Assembly: GCA_002338255.1 (NCBI GenBank)
Contig: DDHX01000013.1
Location: 24,159 to 30,838, forward strand
Length of the DNA: 6,680 nt
Direction: 5' to 3'
Source of the DNA: Ruminococcaceae bacterium UBA1865
GTDB lineage: Bacteria; Bacillota; Clostridia; Oscillospirales; Acutalibacteraceae
The notes under the pieces: generated by a model
Told to the model about the DNA's origin: nothing
The model's database searches: none
What the model saw: only the letters and a program-made list of their open reading frames with translations
Part shown: one piece after another, positions 1 through 5,708 of the stretch
Layout: every line of letters starts with the position of its first letter
Numbering within the stretch: the stretch's first letter is position 1
Program-made: the position numbers and the translations under genes

Positions 1-520
1 TCTTGGACCGGAGATGAAATCGACTGGAGAAGTTTTGGGTATTGCAAAGACTTTTGACGAAGCGCTGATTAAAGCTTTTTACGGTGCCGGCGTGCATATG
101 ATTAAAAATGGAAGAGTCATTTTCACCGTGAAGGACAGTGACAAGGAAGAAGCCTTGCCAATTGCACAGGGGCTTTATGACCTTGGCTGGACGATTTATG
201 CTACAGCGGGAACATCTGATTTCTTTAATGACAACGATATTCCGACCATCCGTACCAACAAAATTGGGGTTGGCAAACCGGATATTCTTGATAATATTAT
301 GTCTGGAAAAATCAATCTCGTTATCAATACACCGTCAAAAGGTGTAGGACACAGCCGCGATGGCTATAAAATTCGCAGAAATGCGGTGGAAGCGGGAATT
401 CCATGCCTGACCTCACTTGATACCGCAAATGCTTTCTTGACCTGCGCTAAGCATGTTGAAACAACTCAGCTTTCTGTTATTGACATTACCAAGGTTTCAA
501 CATTTTTAAATTTCATCTAA
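1..520 (+). CDS. carB: Carbamoyl-phosphate synthase large subunit, C-terminal fragment (5' end outside window)
   Basis: CarB makes carbamoyl phosphate from bicarbonate, ATP and ammonia supplied by the CarA glutaminase, feeding pyrimidine and arginine synthesis in the cytoplasm. Only the last 172 codons are visible, open from base 2 (base 1 ends the previous codon); full CarB is about 1,060 residues. The fragment opens with [13 protein letters not shown], the hallmark at the end of the second ATP-grasp half. The rest is the MGS-like allosteric domain: ATAGT (about bases 200-214) and TNK (about 254-262) match the E. coli residues Thr974, Thr977 and Lys993 that hold the phosphate of IMP/UMP, and [10 protein letters not shown] and [13 protein letters not shown] are typical of the family. 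The ATG at 14 is an internal Met, not a start. The stop is TAA at 518-520. purC follows after 32 bases with no terminator between, so co-transcription is likely. Identification is firm; effector preference cannot be read from sequence. Confidence 0.96.
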   Translation, partial: LGPEMKSTGEVLGIAKTFDEALIKAFYGAGVHMIKNGRVIFTVKDSDKEEALPIAQGLYDLGWTIYATAGTSDFFNDNDIPTIRTNKIGVGKPDILDNIMSGKINLVINTPSKGVGHSRDGYKIRRNAVEAGIPCLTSLDTANAFLTCAKHVETTQLSVIDITKVSTFLNFI

Positions 521-539
521 AACAAAAAATAAAATATTT

Positions 540-544
540 GGAGG
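540..544 (+). promoter_or_regulatory. Ribosome binding site of purC (GGAGG)
   Basis: A perfect GGAGG lies 8 bases before the ATG at 553. It overlaps the in-frame TTG at 538, so it rules that TTG out as the start and fixes the start at 553. Confidence 0.85.
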
Positions 545-552
545 AAAAAATT

Positions 553-1257
553 ATGAAAAAATGTGAGCTTCTTTATGAGGGTAAGGCTAAAAAAGTTTAT
601 GCTACGGATGACAAGGATTACTGCATTGTTGACTATAAGGATGATGCCACCGCGTTCAATGGCCTAAAAAAAGGTACCATTGTCGGTAAAGGTGTTGTCA
701 ACAATAAAATGTCCAACTATATGTTTAAGATGTTAGAAGAAAAAGGGATCAAAACAGATTTTGTCGAAGAACTGAGCGATCGGGAGACTCTTGTTAAAAA
801 GGTTGAAATTGTTCCTCTTGAAGTGATTATTCGTAATAAGGCGGCCGGAAGCCTTGCCAAAAGGCTTGGTATGGAGGAAGGTACCCCTATGAAGACCCCC
901 GTTCTGGAGTTCTGCTATAAAAATGACGATCTTGGGGATCCGATGGTCAACGAATACCATATTCTTGCTGCCGAATTTGCGACAAAAGAGGAAATTGAGA
1001 AAATCAGCAGTATGGCGCTGAAAATAAATGGAATATTAAAAGAATTCTTCCTTTCTGTTAATATCGAATTAATTGACTTTAAGATTGAATTCGGCCGCTG
1101 TTCCGAAGGGATTATCCTTGCAGACGAAATTTCACCGGACACCTGTCGCTTTTGGGATGTGAAAACCCATGAAAAGCTTGACAAGGACCGTTTCCGCAGA
1201 GACTTGGGCGGAGTTGAAGAAGCTTATGCAGAGGTTATGAAGCGTATCGGATTATAA
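553..1257 (+). CDS. purC: Phosphoribosylaminoimidazole-succinocarboxamide synthase (SAICAR synthetase)
   Basis: PurC joins CAIR and L-aspartate using ATP to give SAICAR, which PurB (two genes downstream) cleaves to AICAR. The protein is 234 residues, the usual bacterial length. Motifs, numbered from the ATG at 553: the nucleotide-binding start [11 protein letters not shown] (residues 6-16), the first family signature [13 protein letters not shown] (88-100), the second signature LIDFKIEFG (173-181), and [13 protein letters not shown] (190-202), which lines the substrate pocket. No key region is missing. The start is chosen from GGAGG at 540-544; an in-frame TTG at 538 would add five residues but overlaps that site. 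It lies 32 bases after carB, and purF follows 19 bases after its stop, which suggests an operon. Function is certain by family; expression as part of a carB-pur unit is inferred. Confidence 0.98.
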   Translation: MKKCELLYEGKAKKVYATDDKDYCIVDYKDDATAFNGLKKGTIVGKGVVNNKMSNYMFKMLEEKGIKTDFVEELSDRETLVKKVEIVPLEVIIRNKAAGSLAKRLGMEEGTPMKTPVLEFCYKNDDLGDPMVNEYHILAAEFATKEEIEKISSMALKINGILKEFFLSVNIELIDFKIEFGRCSEGIILADEISPDTCRFWDVKTHEKLDKDRFRRDLGGVEEAYAEVMKRIGL

Positions 1258-1263
1258 TTGATT

Positions 1264-1273
1264 GGATGGTGAG
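1264..1273 (+). promoter_or_regulatory. Ribosome binding site of purF (GGATGGTGAG)
   Basis: GGATGGTGAG resembles the full anti-SD complement (GGAGGTGA) with one extra base, and its GGTGA portion is placed well for TTG at 1277. Neither the in-frame TTG at 1262 nor the ATG at 1292 has such a site, so this element decides the purF start. Confidence 0.65.
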
Positions 1274-1276
1274 CAC

Positions 1277-2728
1277 TTGAACAACTCTGTTATGGATTAC
1301 GACAGTTCCAAACCGCACGAGGAATGCGGCGTTTTTGGTATTTATTCCGACGGCGGCGTTGCACCCGCGTATGCAACTTATAACGGACTTCTTGCTTTAC
1401 AGCATAGAGGTCAGGAAAGCTGTGGTATTGCTGTTTGTGACCGTGGGGTGATTTCTTACTCGAAAGATATGGGTCTTGTTACGGAATCATTCAGCGATAA
1501 GATTCTGGACAGCCTTGTTGGTCAAATGGCTGTCGGGCATGTTCGTTATTCCACGTCAGGCGGCAGCGTGCGCGAAAATGCTCAGCCGCTTGTAATGAGG
1601 TACATCAAAGGTACGCTCGCAATCGCACATAACGGCAACTTAACAAATGCATATGAACTGCGTCACGGGCTTGAACATAGGGGCTGTATTTTTCAGACGA
1701 CAATTGATACGGAAGTGATTGCGTATATTATTGCCGGTGAGCGTGTAGAAGCACCGTCTATTGAGGAAGCCGTGCGCCGTGCACTTCCAAAAATTCAAGG
1801 ATCCTATTCCATGATTATCATGAGCCCACAAAAGTTGATTGCGGCGCGTGACCCGCATGGATTCAGACCGCTGTGTATCGGACGTGTGGGCAGCTCTTAT
1901 GTTTTTGCTTCTGAAACCTGTGCGCTGGACGCGTGCGGCGCGGAGTTTGTACGTGATGTTGAACCGGGCGAAATTGTTGTTGTTGATAAAGACGGTTTGC
2001 GCTCCATTAAAGATCCAATCAATACTAAAAAATCACTCTGCGTTTTTGAATATATTTATTTTGCCAGAACTGACAGCTTTATCGACGGAATCAGCGTTTA
2101 TGAAGCACGTAAAGAAGCCGGACGCCTGCTTGCAAAACAACACCCGGTTGAAGCGGATATTGTTATCGGCGTACCGGAATCCGGCATTGATGCTGCCATC
2201 GGGTACAGCGAAGAATCCGGAATTCCATTTCAAAAAGGCATTGTGAAAAATTCTTACATTGGTCGAACATTTATTAAGCCGAACCAGCTGGAGCGTGAGC
2301 GCAGTGTGCGCATCAAGCTGAATGCACTTTCTTCCTGTGTCAAAGGAAAACGTGTGGTTATGCTGGATGATTCCATTGTTCGCGGCACGACAAGCGCGCG
2401 CATTGTCACTATGCTGAAAGATGCCGGTGCGAAGGAAGTTCACCTCAGAATCAGTTCGCCGCCGTTTTTGTGGCCATGTTATTACGGTACGGATATTCCG
2501 TCAACGGATGATTTGATTGCATGTCAGCACAGCATTGCTGAAATCGGAGAGATGAGCTTTGCTGATTCCATTGACTTTTTAAGCCTTGAAAATTTACCAA
2601 AGATGATTGGAAACGGCTGCGGAGGGTACTGCGATGCGTGCTTCTCTGGAAAGTACCCCGCGCCTGTGCCCGATTATCTAATTGCAAATAAAGATTATGA
2701 CTATTGCACACCGATTAAAAGATTTTAA
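1277..2728 (+). CDS. purF: Amidophosphoribosyltransferase (glutamine PRPP amidotransferase), Fe-S type
   Basis: PurF catalyses the committed step of purine synthesis: PRPP plus glutamine to 5-phosphoribosylamine. From TTG at 1277 it has 483 residues. The N-terminal half is a class-II (Ntn) glutaminase. Cys17 follows PHEE, so a short propeptide must be removed to expose the nucleophile, as in Bacillus PurF; HVRYSTSG (88-95), HNGNL (118-122) and DTEV (144-147) complete that site. The C-terminal half is a phosphoribosyltransferase with the PRPP loop VVMLDDSIVRGTTS (360-373). Four cysteines match the [4Fe-4S] ligands of the Bacillus enzyme: Cys255 (SLCVFEYIYF), Cys401 (WPCYYG), and Cys452/Cys455 (YCDACFSGKYP). 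Such clusters are oxygen-sensitive in the B. subtilis enzyme. AMP/GMP feedback inhibition is known for the family. The TTG start is chosen from GGATGGTGAG upstream; ATG 1292 would give 478 residues but has no ribosome site. It sits between purC and purB with short gaps. Confidence 0.97.
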   Translation: MNNSVMDYDSSKPHEECGVFGIYSDGGVAPAYATYNGLLALQHRGQESCGIAVCDRGVISYSKDMGLVTESFSDKILDSLVGQMAVGHVRYSTSGGSVRENAQPLVMRYIKGTLAIAHNGNLTNAYELRHGLEHRGCIFQTTIDTEVIAYIIAGERVEAPSIEEAVRRALPKIQGSYSMIIMSPQKLIAARDPHGFRPLCIGRVGSSYVFASETCALDACGAEFVRDVEPGEIVVVDKDGLRSIKDPINTKKSLCVFEYIYFARTDSFIDGISVYEARKEAGRLLAKQHPVEADIVIGVPESGIDAAIGYSEESGIPFQKGIVKNSYIGRTFIKPNQLERERSVRIKLNALSSCVKGKRVVMLDDSIVRGTTSARIVTMLKDAGAKEVHLRISSPPFLWPCYYGTDIPSTDDLIACQHSIAEIGEMSFADSIDFLSLENLPKMIGNGCGGYCDACFSGKYPAPVPDYLIANKDYDYCTPIKRF

Positions 2729-2738
2729 TTCCCTGTCT

Positions 2739-2745
2739 GGAGGAG
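2739..2745 (+). promoter_or_regulatory. Ribosome binding site of purB (GGAGGAG) before a TTG start
   Basis: GGAGG at 2739-2743 ends 9 bases before TTG at 2753. No ATG lies nearby in frame before the conserved N-terminus (the next in-frame Met is residue 18), so this strong site supports the unusual TTG start. Confidence 0.85.
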
Positions 2746-2752
2746 AGTAAAA

Positions 2753-4183
2753 TTGAAAAATACTTATGAATCGCCGCTTTCATCACGATATGCCGATGAT
2801 GAAATGAAATATTTATTTTCGTCCGATAAAAAATTCAGAACATGGCGCAGGCTGTGGATTGCTTTGGCGCAGGCGGAAAAAGAACTTGGTCTGAACATTA
2901 GCCAGGAACAGATAGACGAGATGCTGGATTTTGCAGATGATATTAACTACGATGTCGCAGAGGCGCGCGAAAAGGTGGTTCGCCACGATGTAATGTCCCA
3001 TGTGTATGCCTTTGGTCAGCAATGCCCAAAAGCAATGCCAATCATTCATCTTGGCGCAACCTCGTGCTATGTTGGCGACAATACAGATATTATCGTTATG
3101 ACAGACGCACTGAAGCTTGTGCGTCAAAAGCTAATTGGCGTTATCCGGGTGCTTTCTAAATTCGCAATGGAATATAAGAATTTGCCCACGCTTGCATTCA
3201 CACATTTTCAGCCGGCTCAGCCGACCACGGTGGGTAAGCGCGCAACGCTTTGGATACAGGATTTACTGATGGATTTGGAAGACATTGAATATCAACTTTC
3301 CAAAGCGAACCTTTTGGGCTCAAAAGGGACAACCGGCACACAGGCCAGCTTTTTGGAGCTGTTTGACGGTGACCATCAAAAGGTAAAGAAATTAGACAAT
3401 ATCATTGCTGAAAAAATGGGGTATACCTCTTGCTTTGCGGTATCAGGCCAGACCTATTCCCGCAAGCTTGACAGTCAGATGCTTTCCATTTTAAGCGGCA
3501 TTGCACAGAGTGCCGCAAAATTCTCCAACGATATTCGGCTTTTGCAGCACTTGAAAGAGATTGAGGAACCCTTTGAAAAAAATCAAATCGGGTCTTCGGC
3601 AATGGCCTATAAGCGCAATCCCATGCGTAGCGAACGAATTGCTTCTCTTTCGAGATACGTGATTATTGACAGCCTCAACCCATATATTACGGAAGCTACA
3701 CAATGGTTTGAACGCACCCTTGATGATTCTGCAAATAAGCGCATCAGTGTGCCGGAAGCGTTTTTGGCCGTTGATGCCATCCTGAATTTATACAGCAACG
3801 TTGCAGACGGCTTAGTGGTTTATCCAAAGGTTATCGCGCAGCATTTATGCCGTGAACTTCCGTTTATGGCAACTGAAAATATTATGATGGATGCAGCCAA
3901 ACGCGGTGCGGACCGTCAGCAGCTCCATGAGCGTATCCGTATTCACTCCATGGCTGCTTCAAAGGTAGTTAAGGAGGAAGGCGGGGAAAACGACCTACTG
4001 AGTCGCATTGCTGATGACCCGATCTTTGGAGTGACCTTAAACGAGCTGCAGGCAATCGTTAGTCCGGAAAAGTATGTAGGAAGAGCGCCGCAGCAGACTG
4101 AGGAGTTTATTTCTGAAGTTGTCGGCCCCGCAATTCAGCAATACGATTTTATGCCGGATGAAAAAGCGGAAATAAATTTATAA
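2753..4183 (+). CDS. purB: Adenylosuccinate lyase, long animal-like form
   Basis: PurB acts twice in purine synthesis: it removes fumarate from SAICAR (product of PurC) and from adenylosuccinate (product of PurA, encoded downstream). It is 476 residues from a TTG start with a strong GGAGG. It belongs to the fumarase/aspartase superfamily: RHDVMSH (77-83, His78), THFQPAQ (150-156, His151, likely general acid) and the signature loop GSSAMAYKRNP (280-290, with the catalytic Ser at 281 or 282). From memory it aligns through its length with human ADSL (IHLGATSCYVGDNTD at 98-112, KGTTGTQASF at 191-200, QWFERTLDDSAN at 317-328, LPFMATENI at 369-377) and much less with the 431-residue B. subtilis PurB. 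Position 285 is Ala where Pro is usual. The start lies 24 bases after purF, so it is probably the last gene of the carB-pur unit; a weak terminator may follow. Confidence 0.97.
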   Translation: MKNTYESPLSSRYADDEMKYLFSSDKKFRTWRRLWIALAQAEKELGLNISQEQIDEMLDFADDINYDVAEAREKVVRHDVMSHVYAFGQQCPKAMPIIHLGATSCYVGDNTDIIVMTDALKLVRQKLIGVIRVLSKFAMEYKNLPTLAFTHFQPAQPTTVGKRATLWIQDLLMDLEDIEYQLSKANLLGSKGTTGTQASFLELFDGDHQKVKKLDNIIAEKMGYTSCFAVSGQTYSRKLDSQMLSILSGIAQSAAKFSNDIRLLQHLKEIEEPFEKNQIGSSAMAYKRNPMRSERIASLSRYVIIDSLNPYITEATQWFERTLDDSANKRISVPEAFLAVDAILNLYSNVADGLVVYPKVIAQHLCRELPFMATENIMMDAAKRGADRQQLHERIRIHSMAASKVVKEEGGENDLLSRIADDPIFGVTLNELQAIVSPEKYVGRAPQQTEEFISEVVGPAIQQYDFMPDEKAEINL

Positions 4184-4193
4184 TTTATCTATA

Positions 4194-4217
4194 CTTTTCG
4201 GAAGATTTTTTTATTTT
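4194..4217 (+). terminator. Possible weak intrinsic terminator after purB
   Basis: A tiny hairpin CTTT-TCG-GAAG (4194-4204, one G-U pair) is followed by T7 and a further T4 (4206-4217). The T tract is convincing but the four-pair stem is short, so read-through is likely even if it works. Placed 10 bases after the purB stop. Confidence 0.25.
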
Positions 4218-4226
4218 GAATTTGCT

Positions 4227-4254
4227 TTGTTTTTTTAGTGATTTGTGATATTAT
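4227..4254 (+). promoter_or_regulatory. Probable sigma-A promoter of purA (extended -10)
   Basis: The -10 box TATTAT (4249-4254) is preceded by TGA (4246-4248), giving an extended -10 (TGnTATTAT). A -35-like TTGTTT (4227-4232) stands 16 bases upstream. Transcription would start near 4261, giving a leader of about 84 bases before the ATG at 4345. The region is T-rich and AT-rich, as expected for a clostridial promoter. This would make purA independent of the upstream pur genes. The -35 matches only the first three bases of consensus, so the case rests on the -10. Confidence 0.55.
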
Positions 4255-4276
4255 TGTTTAGTTGTAATTGTCAGAT

Positions 4277-4326
4277 ACTGCCTAAATTCGGCCGCAGGGC
4301 AGTTTTATAGCCATTTCCGTTGCGGC
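4277..4326 (+). promoter_or_regulatory. Possible structured leader (H-type pseudoknot) of purA mRNA
   Basis: Stem 1: ACTGCC (4277-4282) pairs with GGCAGT (4298-4303), six Watson-Crick pairs. Stem 2: GCCGCAG (4291-4297), lying in the loop of stem 1, pairs with TTGCGGC (4320-4326), six Watson-Crick pairs plus one G-U. The stems cross with no base between them, the geometry of an H-type pseudoknot, and end 5 bases before the GGAG at 4332. Alternatively they are competing hairpins. No consensus of a purine riboswitch is visible. This is hand folding; stems this short can arise by chance. Confidence 0.25.
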
Positions 4327-4331
4327 ACGGC

Positions 4332-4335
4332 GGAG
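4332..4335 (+). promoter_or_regulatory. Ribosome binding site of purA (GGAG)
   Basis: GGAG lies 9 bases before ATG at 4345 but only 3 bases before ATG at 4339. The spacing therefore favours 4345, which also starts the protein directly at the conserved MIKAIVGANWGDEGKGK. Confidence 0.6.
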
Positions 4336-4344
4336 TGAATGTTT

Positions 4345-5622
4345 ATGATTAAAGCTATTGTTGGTGCAAACTGGGGCGATGAAGGCAAAGGTAAAATCAC
4401 CGATGTTGAAGCCGCTCAGTCCGAGATTGTAATACGGTTTCAGGGCGGCAGCAATGCCGGTCATACCATTATTAATAATTATGGTAAGTTTGCTTTGCAC
4501 CAGCTTCCATCCGGTGTTTTTTATAGCCACATTACGAATATTATCGGCAACGGTGTTGCACTTAGTGTAGATAATTTTGTGAAAGAACTGAAATCTCTTG
4601 AGGAACGCGGTGTTCCCAAACCGAATATTATTATATCAGACCGTGTGCAGCTGGTTATGCCGTATCATATTCAGCTTGACACTTTTGAAGAAGCGCGTCT
4701 TTCCTCCCACTCCTTTGGGTCGACCAAGTCGGGGATTGCGCCGTTTTATTCCGATAAATTCGCAAAAATTGGTTTTCAAATCAGCGAGCTTTACGATGAT
4801 GAGGATTTATTGAAGGAAAAAATTGATCATGTTATCACATTGAAAAATGTAATGTATGAGCATTTATATCATCAGCCTAAACTCACTGTTGATGAGATTT
4901 ATGATAAACTGATGGAGTATAAAGTTTTACTGGCACCGTATGTTGCCGACACCTTTACATTTTTGCACAAGGCGGTAAAGGACGGAAAAAACATTCTTCT
5001 TGAGGGACAGCTCGGTGCCCTAAAAGACCCTGATTTTGGCATTTATCCGATGGTGACCTCGTCCTCAACCTTAGCCGGATACGGTGCAATCGGTGCGGGG
5101 CTTCCTCCTTATGAGATTAAAGAAATTATTGCGGTGGTAAAAGCTTACTCGAGCGCAGTGGGTGCAGGTGAGTTTGTGAGTGAAATTTTCGGTGATGAGG
5201 CCGAAGTACTCCGCCGGAGAGGCGGCGACGGCGGGGAATTTGGTGCCACAACAGGTAGGCCGCGCAGAATGGGGTGGCTTGACTTAGTCGCTTCCCGCTA
5301 CGGATGTGAAGTGCAGGGAGCAACCTGCGTAGCATTTACAGTTCTCGATGTATTGGGTTATTTGGATGAAATTCCGGTATGTGTTGCGTATGAGCTTGAT
5401 GGAAAGAGAATTGATTCTTTCCCGTCGACCGTTCAGTTAAAGCACTGTAAGCCAATTATCGAAAAATTACCTGGTTGGAAATGTGATATCAGGGGAATCA
5501 ATCAATATAAGGATTTGCCGGAAAACACGCGTAACTATATTGAATTTGTGGAAAAAGCAATCGGTGTTCCGATTAAGATTGTTTCTAATGGTCCGGCACG
5601 TGAAGATATTATTTACAAATAA
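4345..5622 (+). CDS. purA: Adenylosuccinate synthase, variant with altered motifs
   Basis: PurA condenses IMP with aspartate, using GTP, to adenylosuccinate, which PurB turns into AMP. From ATG 4345 it has 425 residues, normal for the family (ATG 4339 would add two). Conserved parts: the P-loop-like WGDEGKGKITD (10-20) with catalytic Asp12, GGSNAGHT (34-41) with catalytic His40, and the aspartate loop GEFGATTGRPRRMGW (297-311). Other motifs depart from the textbook enzyme: GSTKSGIAPFY (125-135) for GTT(G/K)xGIGPAY, EGQLG (220-224) for EGAQG, which moves or removes the Gln that contacts IMP, and TVLD (332-335) for the TKLD that reads guanine in E. coli. I recall similar sequences in other clostridia, so this is probably a functional subfamily rather than a decayed gene; the frame is intact. 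It has its own probable promoter and leader. glmS follows 86 bases later. Confidence 0.94.
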   Translation: MIKAIVGANWGDEGKGKITDVEAAQSEIVIRFQGGSNAGHTIINNYGKFALHQLPSGVFYSHITNIIGNGVALSVDNFVKELKSLEERGVPKPNIIISDRVQLVMPYHIQLDTFEEARLSSHSFGSTKSGIAPFYSDKFAKIGFQISELYDDEDLLKEKIDHVITLKNVMYEHLYHQPKLTVDEIYDKLMEYKVLLAPYVADTFTFLHKAVKDGKNILLEGQLGALKDPDFGIYPMVTSSSTLAGYGAIGAGLPPYEIKEIIAVVKAYSSAVGAGEFVSEIFGDEAEVLRRRGGDGGEFGATTGRPRRMGWLDLVASRYGCEVQGATCVAFTVLDVLGYLDEIPVCVAYELDGKRIDSFPSTVQLKHCKPIIEKLPGWKCDIRGINQYKDLPENTRNYIEFVEKAIGVPIKIVSNGPAREDIIYK

Positions 5623-5633
5623 GTTTTTTATTT

Positions 5634-5671
5634 TTAAGTACTGACGTTTCAGGTGATCTGTCAGTGCTTAA
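5634..5671. repeat. 12-bp inverted repeat between purA and glmS
   Basis: TTAAGTACTGAC (5634-5645) is complementary to GTCAGTGCTTAA (5660-5671), 12 pairs with one G-U if RNA, around a 14-base loop; a further G-U pair could extend it. The + strand has a T-rich stretch before the stem (5624-5635) but none directly after it, so it is not a standard intrinsic terminator in that direction, and no T tract follows it on the other strand either. It could be an RNA stem at the purA 3' end or in the glmS leader, or a protein-binding site overlapping the glmS promoter. Confidence 0.6.
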
Positions 5672-5684
5672 TACAAAATAGAAT
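5658..5684 (+). promoter_or_regulatory. Weak promoter candidate for glmS
   Basis: TAGAAT (5679-5684) matches five of six bases of the -10 consensus. CTGTCA (5658-5663) matches four of six of the -35, but the 15-base spacing is short. If real, transcription starts near 5691, giving a leader of only about 18 bases, and the -35 lies in the right arm of the inverted repeat. Read-through from purA is an equal possibility. Confidence 0.3.
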
Positions 5685-5696
5685 TTTTGCCGGGAA

Positions 5697-5702
5697 AGGT
5701 GG
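5697..5702 (+). promoter_or_regulatory. Ribosome binding site of glmS (AGGTGG)
   Basis: AGGTGG ends 6 bases before ATG at 5709. The start is also fixed by biology: the nucleophilic Cys must directly follow the initiator Met. Confidence 0.7.
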
Positions 5703-5708
5703 ATCATT

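Noticed and set aside
14..16. ATG at 14 as the start of a small 168-codon gene
   Set aside because: The frame is open to the left edge and the preceding residues LGPE belong to the CarB motif [11 protein letters not shown]; it is an internal Met.
538..552. TTG at 538 as the purC start, adding MEEKI
   Set aside because: It overlaps the GGAGG that serves ATG 553, and has no ribosome site of its own.
1087..1098. GAATTCGGCCGC, resembling an EcoRI/NotI cloning linker, with AATTCGGCCGC repeated at 4285-4295
   Set aside because: At 1087 it encodes EFGR of the conserved PurC signature LIDFKIEFG, so it is natural; the 11-base repeat is best read as coincidence.
1262..1276. TTG at 1262 as the purF start
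   Set aside because: No ribosome site precedes it, and the GGATGGTGAG that fits TTG 1277 would lie inside the gene.
2033..2443. Open frames on the - strand inside purF, purB and purC (for example 136 codons at 2033-2443)
   Set aside because: They lie fully opposite strongly conserved genes, have no ribosome sites I can support and resemble no known protein.
4184..4338. Purine riboswitch or PurR box before purA
   Set aside because: No purine riboswitch core is visible. TTCGG occurs at 4197 and 4287 in the same orientation about 90 bases apart, unlike the paired inverted PurBoxes of Bacillus.
5609..5635. Intrinsic terminator at the purA stop (TTATT/AATAA stem then T6AT5)
   Set aside because: The stem is made of A-T pairs only, about five pairs, and overlaps coding sequence; too weak to call despite the T tract.
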